Source: Dehalococcoidia bacterium
Lineage (GTDB): Bacteria > Chloroflexota > Dehalococcoidia > UBA2979
DNA length: 11,101 nt
Assembly: GCA_030745285.1 (NCBI GenBank)
Contig: JASLOV010000290.1
Span: 1-11,101 of the forward strand
Reading direction: 5' to 3'
The notes beneath the pieces are model-generated. The model was given only the letters and a program-made list of their open reading frames with translations. It ran no database searches and was not told where the DNA came from. Each line of letters begins with the position of its first letter. Position 1 is the stretch's first letter. This document shows, piece by piece, positions 6,473 through 11,101 of this stretch. The translations under genes and the position numbers were made by a program.

Positions 6473-7035
6473 TGACGACAGCAACGACCTACGTTCCCCG
6501 CCTGCGGCAGCGCTACCTCGATGAGGTCGTCGAGGTCCTGACGCGCGAGTTCAATTACCGGAACCCCATGCAGGTGCCGACCTTCACCAAGGTCGCCGTC
6601 AACATCGGTCTCGGTGAGGCCCTCACGGAAGGTCGGGCGATCGAATCGGCGGTGGCGGACCTCACCGCCATCACCGGTCAGCGGCCGGTGGTGACGCGGG
6701 CGAAGAAGGCAATCTCCAACTTCAAGCTGCGTGAGGGCAACCCGATCGGGGTGGCGCTCACACTGCGGGGCAACCGCATGTGGGAGTTCTACGATCGGCT
6801 GGTGAATGCGGCGCTGCCCCGTGTTCGAGACTTCCGCGGCATCTCCGCTGACTCGTTCGACGGCCGGGGCAACTACGCCCTGGGCCTGACCGAGCAGTTG
6901 ATCTTCCCGGAGGTGAGCTTCGATGACATTGACCGCGTGCGCGGCATGCAGGTGAATATCATCACCTCCGCCCGCACGGATGAAGAAGGCAAGCGGCTGC
7001 TCGAGCTACTCGGCATGCCGTTTGAGCGAAGGTAA
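6472..7035 (+). CDS. rplE: 50S ribosomal protein L5
   Basis: L5 binds 5S rRNA in the central protuberance and touches the P-site tRNA. The 187-residue product is slightly longer than the usual 178-180 because of a longer N-terminus. Conserved stretches are VPTFTKVAVNIGLGEAL, the P-site loop region ITGQRPVVTRAKKAISNFKL, PRVRDFRGISADSFDGRGNY, and the C-terminal MQVNIITSARTDEEGKRLLE. The ATG overlaps the rplX stop by one base (TGATG), with GAGG at 6458-6461 ten bases upstream. In E. coli this junction region contains the S8 translational operator; I could not recognise an equivalent hairpin here by eye. Confidence 0.98.
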   Translation: MTTATTYVPRLRQRYLDEVVEVLTREFNYRNPMQVPTFTKVAVNIGLGEALTEGRAIESAVADLTAITGQRPVVTRAKKAISNFKLREGNPIGVALTLRGNRMWEFYDRLVNAALPRVRDFRGISADSFDGRGNYALGLTEQLIFPEVSFDDIDRVRGMQVNIITSARTDEEGKRLLELLGMPFERR

Positions 7036-7040
7036 GGAGG
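7034..7040 (+). promoter_or_regulatory. Strong ribosome-binding site for rpsN
   Basis: AAGGAGG, directly at the rplE stop and nine bases before a GTG, is the best Shine-Dalgarno match in the window. It fixes the GTG at 7050 as the start of S14. Confidence 0.88.
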
Positions 7041-7049
7041 GAGCAACCG

Positions 7050-7253
7050 GTGGCGCGTAAATCGTTGATCGCGAAGGCGAACCGCAAGCCGAAGTACTCC
7101 AGCCGGAAGCTGAATCGCTGTCCGGTGGTCTGGGCGGACCGGCCCTGTGGGCGCGTTCGCGCCTACATGCGCCACTTTGGGATGTGCCGCATCTGTTTCC
7201 GAAGGCTCGCCTCGGAAGGCAAGCTGCCAGGCGTGAAGAAGGCCTCCTGGTGA
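7050..7253 (+). CDS. rpsN: 30S ribosomal protein S14, type Z, with an expanded first zinc-cysteine pair
   Basis: S14 type Z is the short zinc-binding form of this 30S head protein. The product has 67 residues instead of the usual 61. ARKSLIAKANRKPKYSSRKL at the start and RAYMRHFGMCRICFRRLASE plus GVKKASW at the end are the normal family sequence. The zinc site normally has two CxxC pairs, at 24/27 and 40/43. Here the cysteines are Cys24, Cys33, Cys46 and Cys49. The second pair is intact (CRIC), but the first reads CPVVWADRPC, six residues longer (C-x8-C). The insertion is 18 bases, so the frame is kept. All four potential ligands survive, so zinc may still bind through a longer knuckle, but this is inference. 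The start is GTG with a very strong ribosome-binding site. A sequencing error is unlikely because the indel is a multiple of three. Confidence 0.95.
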   Translation: MARKSLIAKANRKPKYSSRKLNRCPVVWADRPCGRVRAYMRHFGMCRICFRRLASEGKLPGVKKASW

Positions 7254-7281
7254 GCGGGCGCAAGACGAAGAAGACAGCCGA

Positions 7282-7288
7282 GAGGAGG
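7282..7288 (+). promoter_or_regulatory. Ribosome-binding site for rpsH
   Basis: GAGGAGG lies eight bases before the ATG at 7297. The 43-base gap holding it is purine-rich and shows no other feature; it gives rpsH independent initiation and supports this ATG over the second one six bases later. Confidence 0.82.
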
Positions 7289-7296
7289 CAACGAGC

Positions 7297-7695
7297 ATGA
7301 CGATGACGGACCCGATCGCCGACATGTTCACCCGTATCCGCAATGCCGCCTCGGCGCGCCATGACAACGTCAAAGTGCCGGCGTCGAAGGTGAAGCGGGC
7401 GGTGGCCGACGTGCTGCGGGCGGAGGGCTTCATCCGCGGCTACGCAGATGAAGAAGAGGGGCCGCGCTCCTACATCAACCTCAGCATCATGTACGACCAG
7501 GACCACAGGGCGGTGCTCGGCGGCATCCGTCGCGTCTCCCGTCCGGGGCTGCGCGTCTACGTCGGCAAGGGCGAGATCCCGCGCGTCTACGGCGGGCTGG
7601 GCATCGCCATCATGAGTACATCACAGGGAGTCATGTCCGGGCGCGAAGCCTGGCGTCGCAAGATCGGCGGCGAAGTGCTGGGCTACGTCTGGTAG
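7297..7695 (+). CDS. rpsH: 30S ribosomal protein S8
   Basis: S8 is a primary 16S rRNA-binding protein of the 30S platform and, in E. coli, the autoregulator of the spc operon. The 132-residue product is normal. TDPIADMFTRIRNAASARHD is the N-terminal signature. The C-terminal RNA-binding domain has RRVSRPGLRVYVGKGEIPRV, GGLGIAIMSTSQGVMSGREA, and the ending GGEVLGYVW. The last motif is usually GEVLCYVW, so the common Cys is Gly here, a mild change. The first ATG (7297) is chosen because of GAGGAGG eight bases upstream; a second ATG at 7303 would shorten it by two residues. The upstream gap of 43 bases is the second largest in the window. Confidence 0.97.
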   Translation: MTMTDPIADMFTRIRNAASARHDNVKVPASKVKRAVADVLRAEGFIRGYADEEEGPRSYINLSIMYDQDHRAVLGGIRRVSRPGLRVYVGKGEIPRVYGGLGIAIMSTSQGVMSGREAWRRKIGGEVLGYVW

Positions 7696-7715
7696 CGACG
7701 AGGACGGATCAGGGA

Positions 7716-8294
7716 ATGTCACGCGTCGGCAAACAGCCCATCCCCATCCCTTCCGGGGTGACGGTCACCCTCGGTGAGGGCGCCCCCGGTGACGGCGGCA
7801 GCGACGGCACGCCCTGCACCGTGAAGGGACCGAAGGGCGAACTGAGCCACACCGCGCACCCGGACGTGCGGGTCACCATGGATGGCGACGCGGTGATCGT
7901 GACGCGCCCCTCCGACGCGCCGGAGCACCGAGCGCTGCACGGCCTGACGCGGGCGCTGCTGGCAAACATGGTGACGGGCGTGACGGACGGGTTCCGCAAG
8001 ACGCTGGAGATCGTCGGTACCGGCTATCGAGCGCAGCTGCAGGGGAAGTCGCTCGTCCTGAACGTCGGCTTCTCGCACCAGGTGGAGATGGAGCCGCTGG
8101 ACGGCGCCGAGTTCGAGGTGGAGACGCCCACGCTGATCCACGTCAGCGGTATCGACAAGCAGGTGGTCGGACAGCAGGCCGCGCTGGTGCGAGCCGTGCG
8201 CCCGCCGGAGCCCTACAAGGGCAAGGGCATCCGCTACCAGGACGAAGTCGTCCGCCGCAAGGCAGGCAAGGCCCGCATCGGCGTGATCGGGTAG
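7716..8294 (+). CDS. rplF: 50S ribosomal protein L6 with a Gly/Asp-rich N-domain insertion
   Basis: L6 is a two-domain 50S protein near the factor-binding site and L7/L12 stalk base. SRVGKQPIPIPSGVTVTL is the canonical start, TVKGPKGELSH the end of the first hairpin, and NMVTGVTDGFRKTLEIVGTG plus YRAQLQGKSLVLNVGFSH the middle. The C-terminal domain has PEPYKGKGIRYQDEVVRRKA and ends KARIGVIG. The protein is 192 residues, against the usual 175-180. The extra length comes mainly from residues 20-34 (GEGAPGDGGSDGTPC), where most L6 proteins have about five residues, so about ten are inserted in a surface loop of domain 1. The Shine-Dalgarno is weak (GAGG at 7700-7703). Confidence 0.97.
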   Translation: MSRVGKQPIPIPSGVTVTLGEGAPGDGGSDGTPCTVKGPKGELSHTAHPDVRVTMDGDAVIVTRPSDAPEHRALHGLTRALLANMVTGVTDGFRKTLEIVGTGYRAQLQGKSLVLNVGFSHQVEMEPLDGAEFEVETPTLIHVSGIDKQVVGQQAALVRAVRPPEPYKGKGIRYQDEVVRRKAGKARIGVIG

Positions 8295-8306
8295 GGGGAG
8301 CCACAG

Positions 8307-8669
8307 ATGGCAGCAAAGACCCGACGTGCGGCACGGCTGCGACGCCACGTCCGCCTGCGCAAGAAGTTGCGCGGCAGTGCGCAGCGCCCGCGGCTGGCGG
8401 TGTTCCGCTCCGGCCGTCACATCTACGCGCAGTTGATCGATGACGACACCGGGCGCACCCTCGTCACCGCCTCCGACATGGAAGCGGACATGCGCGATGA
8501 GGCGCCCGCCACGAAGACGGAAATTGCGAAGCGCGTCGGCGAACTCGTCGGCAAGCGTGCGAACGACGCAGGGCACCGTGCGGTCATCTTCGACCGTGGC
8601 GGGTTCACCTTCGCCGGCCGCGTGAAGGCGCTGGCGGAGGCCGCCCGCGAGGAAGGGCTGGAGTTCTAA
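8307..8669 (+). CDS. rplR: 50S ribosomal protein L18
   Basis: L18 binds 5S rRNA with L5 and places it on the 50S central protuberance. The 120-residue length is standard. A basic N-terminal segment (RRAARLRRHVRLRKKLRGSA) is followed by QRPRLAVFRSGRHIYAQLID, the usual start of the fold, and the end reads VIFDRGGFTFAGRVKALAEA, then AREEGLEF. GGGGGAG just after the rplF stop (about 8294-8300) is six bases before the ATG. Its TAA overlaps a short out-of-frame ATG ORF ahead of rpsE. The protein itself is ordinary. Confidence 0.97.
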   Translation: MAAKTRRAARLRRHVRLRKKLRGSAQRPRLAVFRSGRHIYAQLIDDDTGRTLVTASDMEADMRDEAPATKTEIAKRVGELVGKRANDAGHRAVIFDRGGFTFAGRVKALAEAAREEGLEF

Positions 8670-8692
8670 TGGAGCGAGACGCCCGATGGTAG
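8669..8692 (+). other. Seven-codon ORF bridging the rplR stop and rpsE start
   Basis: An ATG overlaps the rplR stop (TAATG), reads MERDARW and stops at a TAG (8690-8692) that overlaps the rpsE start codon region (ATGGTAG). GGAG at 8660-8663 is five bases upstream of this ATG, a better spacing than the GGAG at 8671-8674, which is 11 bases before rpsE. It is not in the rpsE frame. It could be a translational-coupling device by which ribosomes terminate and restart on rpsE, or simply chance; no protein function is suggested. Confidence 0.3.
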
Positions 8693-9339
8693 GAGGAGGC
8701 GGCGGTGCTGGTGGCGGCGGCGGTCGCGGCGGCGGTGGTGGTGGCCGCGGCGGTGGCGGCCCGCGTGGCGGCGGTGGCGATCGTCCCCGGCGTCGTGACC
8801 GCAGGCGCGGCGAAGAGGATAACGGGCCCGAGTTCATCGAGAAGGTCGTCTTCATCAACCGCGTGGCGAAGGTCCAGAAGGGCGGACGCCGCTTCAGCTT
8901 CACCGCGGTGGTGGTGATTGGCGACGGCGACGGACGCGTCGGCTATGGCATGGGCCGTGCCAACGAGGTGCCGGAGGCGATCCGCAAGGGTGGCGTGATC
9001 GCGCGCCGCGCGATGACCCGCGTGCCGCGGCGCGAAGGTACCGTCGTGCACGAAACGCTGGCGCAGTTCAAGTCGTCCAAGATCGTGATTCGCCCGGCCT
9101 CGCCCGGGACCGGCATCATCGCCGGCGGCGCGGTGCGAGCGGTGATGGAGGCGGCCGGCGTGAAAGACGTGCTCACCAAGTCGCTCGGCTCGAATACGCC
9201 GATCAACGTCGTCCGTGCCACCGTGGAGGCGCTGCAGGCGATGCAGCCGCCGGCACAGGCAGTGGCAAGGCGAGAAGCCCTGCGCGAGCAGGCCGACCAG
9301 GAGGCCGCGGCCGCGGCCGCGCGGGCAGCGGCGGGGTAG
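8686..9339 (+). CDS. rpsE: 30S ribosomal protein S5 with Gly/Arg-rich N-terminal extension
   Basis: S5 contributes to 30S decoding accuracy and the mRNA entry channel. The core begins near residue 49: EFIEKVVFINRVAKVQKGGR, FSFTAVVVIGDGDGRVGYGM, then ASPGTGIIAGGAVRAVMEAA and SNTPINVVRATVEALQAM. The protein is 217 residues, against about 160-175 in most bacteria. Residues 3-31 contain 24 Gly, interrupted by Arg and Pro in an RGG-like pattern, and residues 33-41 contain seven Arg. The C-terminus adds an Ala-rich helix-like tail ending EAAAAAARAAAG. No in-frame ATG, GTG or TTG occurs between 8686 and the core, so the extension belongs to the coding sequence if this start is right. The ribosome-binding site is modest (GGAG at 8671-8674, 11 bases away). 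Gly-rich N-termini on S5 occur in some high-GC bacteria; this one is extreme. Confidence 0.96.
   Translation: MVGGGGGAGGGGGRGGGGGGRGGGGPRGGGGDRPRRRDRRRGEEDNGPEFIEKVVFINRVAKVQKGGRRFSFTAVVVIGDGDGRVGYGMGRANEVPEAIRKGGVIARRAMTRVPRREGTVVHETLAQFKSSKIVIRPASPGTGIIAGGAVRAVMEAAGVKDVLTKSLGSNTPINVVRATVEALQAMQPPAQAVARREALREQADQEAAAAAARAAAG
8692..8778 (+). repeat. GGN low-complexity tract within rpsE
   Basis: Codons 3-31 of rpsE are almost all GGC or GGT, making an imperfect GGN triplet tract with 24 Gly codons of 29. The tract starts with AGGAGGAGG (8691-8699), a Shine-Dalgarno-like sequence. Such tracts can slip during replication, so length variation between strains is plausible. Confidence 0.8.
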
Positions 9340-9340
9340 C

Positions 9341-9523
9341 ATGGCAAGGATGCGTATCACCTGGCGGAAGTCCGCGATCGGGTACGCCCACGATCAGAAG
9401 CGCACCATTCGCGCGCTCGGCCTGAAGCGCCTGCACGACAGCATCGAGCATGAAGATTCGCCGAGCATCCGCGGCATGACCCACAAAGTGAAACATCTGA
9501 TTACGATCGAGGAGCTGGACTGA
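9341..9523 (+). CDS. rpmD: 50S ribosomal protein L30
   Basis: L30 is a small bacterial 50S protein of the central-protuberance side. The 60-residue product is the normal short form. The start is the ATG at 9341, giving MARMRITWRKSAIGYAHDQK, followed by RTIRALGLKRLHDSIEHEDS and IRGMTHKVKHLITIEELD, a full match to the family pattern. The open frame extends further upstream into rpsE, but that part reads as low-complexity Arg/Pro and is a shadow of S5. The start lies one base after the rpsE stop (TAGCATG), with only a weak ribosome-binding site, so coupling to S5 is likely. It is followed one base later by rplO. Confidence 0.96.
   Translation: MARMRITWRKSAIGYAHDQKRTIRALGLKRLHDSIEHEDSPSIRGMTHKVKHLITIEELD
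9509..9514 (+). promoter_or_regulatory. Ribosome-binding site for rplO
   Basis: GAGGAG inside the last codons of rpmD lies ten bases before the GTG at 9525, supporting that GTG as the L15 start. Confidence 0.7.
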
Positions 9524-9524
9524 C

Positions 9525-10082
9525 GTGGACCAGCACACGCTGAAACAGCCAGACGGCTCACGCCACCCCCGCAAGCGCATCGGCCGCGGCGTCGGTTCAG
9601 GCCAGGGCACCTACGCCGGCCGCGGCGTGAAGGGTCAAAAGAAGCGCGGCAAGGTGCGCGTCGGTTTCGAGGGCGGCCAGATGCCCCTGATCCGCCGGCT
9701 CTCTCACAAGCGCGGGTTCCGCAACCGTTCGCGGGTTGAGTTCCAGGCCGTGAACCTCAGCGACCTCGCGCGGTTCCCAGCCGGTACGGCCGTCGACGGC
9801 GCGGCACTGGCGGAGATGCGATTGCTGGACGATGCGGCGACGCCGTTTAAGGTGCTGGCGGACGGTGAGCTGGACCACGCGCTGTCCGTGACGGCGCCGC
9901 GGCTGTCCGCCGCCGCCAAGGAGGCGATCACCGCAGCCGGCGGCTCCTTCGAGGAGCTGGCACCGGCGGTGAAGAAGGTGCGCAACCGCATTCACCTGCG
10001 CCGGGCGAAGTCCGCGCCTGCCGCCGCGGATGCTGGCGATGAGGCCGATTCAGCCGACGAGGATGCGGACCAGGACGACTAG
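9525..10082 (+). CDS. rplO: 50S ribosomal protein L15 with short acidic C-terminal tail
   Basis: L15 is a late-assembly 50S protein with a long unstructured N-terminal arm that penetrates 23S rRNA. That arm is clear: RHPRKRIGRGVGSGQGTYAG, RGVKGQKKRGK, then FEGGQMPLIRRLSHKRGF (about residues 14-65). The globular C-domain continues to about 162 with ITAAGGSFEELAP. The protein is 185 residues, whereas the family is usually 145-160. Residues 163-185 (SAPAAADAGDEAD and on) form a tail with ten Asp/Glu of 23 and no basic residue, matching the tails of L3, S17 and L29. The start is GTG at 9525, which gives a short normal N-terminus and has GAGGAG ten bases upstream. Confidence 0.96.
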   Translation: MDQHTLKQPDGSRHPRKRIGRGVGSGQGTYAGRGVKGQKKRGKVRVGFEGGQMPLIRRLSHKRGFRNRSRVEFQAVNLSDLARFPAGTAVDGAALAEMRLLDDAATPFKVLADGELDHALSVTAPRLSAAAKEAITAAGGSFEELAPAVKKVRNRIHLRRAKSAPAAADAGDEADSADEDADQDD

Positions 10083-10085
10083 CGA

Positions 10086-11101
10086 ATGGCCGAGAGCGCC
10101 CCTCCGTCGACTCGACCGCGCCTGCTCCAGGCCGGCATCGATGCGTTCTCACAGCCTGATGTTCGCGGCAAGATTCTCTTCACGCTGGCGATGCTGCTCG
10201 TCTTCCGCTTCGTCGCTCACGTGCCCGTGCCGGGCGTGGAGCGCGACGCGCTGCAGCGCACGTTCGACAACAACGCCATCCTCGGATTTCTCAACCTCTT
10301 CTCCGGCGGCGCGCTGGAGAACCTCTCGGTGGCCGCGCTGGGCGTCTACCCGTACATCACGGCGACGATCGTGATGCAGCTTGCGACGCCGCTCATTCCG
10401 CGCCTGCAGGCGCTCTCGCAGGAGGGCGAATCCGGGCGTCAGCGCATTCAGCTCTACCAGCACTGGATGACGGTGCCGCTGGCCGCCGTGCAGGGTTATG
10501 CCCAGCTGCTGCTGATTCAGCAATTCGGCGGCGTCACCGGTATCGGCTTCAGCGGCGAGAACGCCCTGCCGACGGTGGCCACGATCATTTCGATGGTGGC
10601 CGGCACGATGTTCCTCGTCTGGCTCGGCGAGCTGATCAGCGAGAATGGTGTGGGCAACGGCGTCTCGCTCATCATCTTCGGCGGCATCGTCGCCGGCATG
10701 CCGCGGTTGCTGGGCCGGGGCGTGCTGACCGGCACCGGCGCGGCGCTGGGCGGCATGCTGCTGCTCGCCTTCGTGGCGGTCGCTGTGGTCGCGCTGATCG
10801 TGTACTTCCAGGAGGCGCAGCGGCGGATTCCCGTCCAGTACGCTCGATCGAGCATCAGAGGCGGCCGAATGTACCGGCAGCAGGGGCAGTCGCACATCCC
10901 GTTGCGCGTCAACAGTGCCGGTATGATCCCGCTGATCTTCGCGTTCTCGATCATGATCTTCCCGCCGGCCTTTGCGCAGTTCGTGGCGGAAACCGCCGAT
11001 GTGGGGTGGGTCGCGAGCACGGCCGACTTCTTCCAGACTGCGCTGTCTCCCGCCGGGCTGCTGTACTGGGTGCTGCTGTTCTTCCTGGTGGTGATGTTCG
11101 C
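10086..11101 (+). CDS. secY: Protein translocase subunit SecY, N-terminal 338 codons (partial)
   Basis: SecY is the channel of the Sec translocon in the cytoplasmic membrane. The frame from the ATG at 10086 is open to the window edge. Hallmarks are RFVAHVPVPGV after the first membrane segment (about 29-47), FLNLFSGGALENLSVAALGV covering the plug and TM2 start (68-87), YPYITATIVMQLATPLIPRL, the EGESGRQR cytoplasmic loop, and GVGNGVSLIIFGGIVAGM at TM5 (188-205). The large cytoplasmic loop has RRIPVQYARSS and IPLRVNSAGMIPLIF (271-285). About eight of the ten expected membrane segments are present; the rest is cut off. AGGA at 10072-10075, ten bases upstream in the end of rplO, supports the start. 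It follows rplO by three bases, the normal end of the spc operon. Nothing aberrant is seen. Confidence 0.98.
   Translation, partial: MAESAPPSTRPRLLQAGIDAFSQPDVRGKILFTLAMLLVFRFVAHVPVPGVERDALQRTFDNNAILGFLNLFSGGALENLSVAALGVYPYITATIVMQLATPLIPRLQALSQEGESGRQRIQLYQHWMTVPLAAVQGYAQLLLIQQFGGVTGIGFSGENALPTVATIISMVAGTMFLVWLGELISENGVGNGVSLIIFGGIVAGMPRLLGRGVLTGTGAALGGMLLLAFVAVAVVALIVYFQEAQRRIPVQYARSSIRGGRMYRQQGQSHIPLRVNSAGMIPLIFAFSIMIFPPAFAQFVAETADVGWVASTADFFQTALSPAGLLYWVLLFFLVVMF

Noticed and set aside
7254..7296. The rpsN-rpsH gap as a possible promoter or S8 operator
   Set aside because: It is 43 purine-rich bases with a ribosome-binding site; I see no -35/-10 pair and no convincing hairpin.
7719..8903. 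A 394-codon minus-strand open frame opposite rplF, rplR and the start of rpsE
   Set aside because: It is a shadow of real genes; its Pro-rich segment is just the complement of the rpsE Gly tract.
8705..8917. A GTG-started Ala/Val-rich frame after AGGAGGAGG inside rpsE
   Set aside because: It is the +1 reading of the GGN tract, so its hydrophobic look is a by-product of codon composition; it ends inside S5 with no family match. I kept only its ribosome-binding signal as part of a low-confidence finding.
9215..9340. An upstream extension of rpmD into rpsE, giving a 102-residue L30
   Set aside because: The extra residues are low-complexity Arg/Pro from the S5 coding sequence, and the ATG at 9341 gives the standard 60-residue L30.
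10030..10374. A 114-codon plus-strand frame across the rplO/secY junction
   Set aside because: It overlaps the true secY frame, which has clear SecY motifs, and is rich in Arg and Ser without any family pattern.

Overview
The window is one continuous plus-strand block of the bacterial S10/spc ribosomal protein cluster. It runs from the last 45 codons of an EF-Tu gene, through 22 complete ribosomal protein genes, into the first 338 codons of secY. The order is tuf, rpsJ, rplC, rplD, rplW, rplB, rpsS, rplV, rpsC, rplP, rpmC, rpsQ, rplN, rplX, rplE, rpsN, rpsH, rplF, rplR, rpsE, rpmD, rplO, secY, which is the classical order. I see no tRNA or rRNA gene, mobile element, CRISPR array, clear factor-independent terminator or minus-strand gene.

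The DNA is visibly GC-rich. The protein style fits a high-GC Chloroflexota bacterium (Thermomicrobia- or Dehalococcoidia-like): a short type-Z zinc-binding S14, an L24 with two CxxC pairs, and L30 and S5 of the high-GC Gram-positive/Chloroflexota kind. That placement is inferred from recall of family sequences, not from a search; an actinobacterium-like or other deep lineage cannot be excluded.

Layout: 1-140 is the end of EF-Tu. 188-4545 holds S10, L3, L4, L23, L2, S19, L22 and S3. 4550-5787 holds L16, L29 and S17. 5784-9339 holds L14, L24, L5, S14, S8, L6, L18 and S5. 9341-10082 holds L30 and L15, and 10086 to the end is SecY. Genes are packed tightly. The largest gaps are 47 bases (tuf to rpsJ) and 43 bases (rpsN to rpsH), and six junctions overlap by 1 or 4 bases, so there is no gene-free stretch near 300 bases. 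All products except SecY and EF-Tu are ribosome components, so the block should be one or a few co-transcribed, translationally coupled units; promoters probably lie upstream of the window.

I found no new multi-gene system. The unusual material lies inside the ribosomal proteins. S14 has a six-residue insertion inside its first zinc-binding cysteine pair (C-x8-C instead of C-x2-C). L3, S17, L29 and L15 carry acidic, Ala-rich C-terminal tails of about 95, 80, 32 and 23 residues. S5 has a roughly 46-residue Gly/Arg-rich N-terminal extension. L6 has a roughly ten-residue Gly/Asp insertion, and the L4 tunnel loop departs from its usual consensus. A seven-codon ORF sits across the rplR/rpsE junction.
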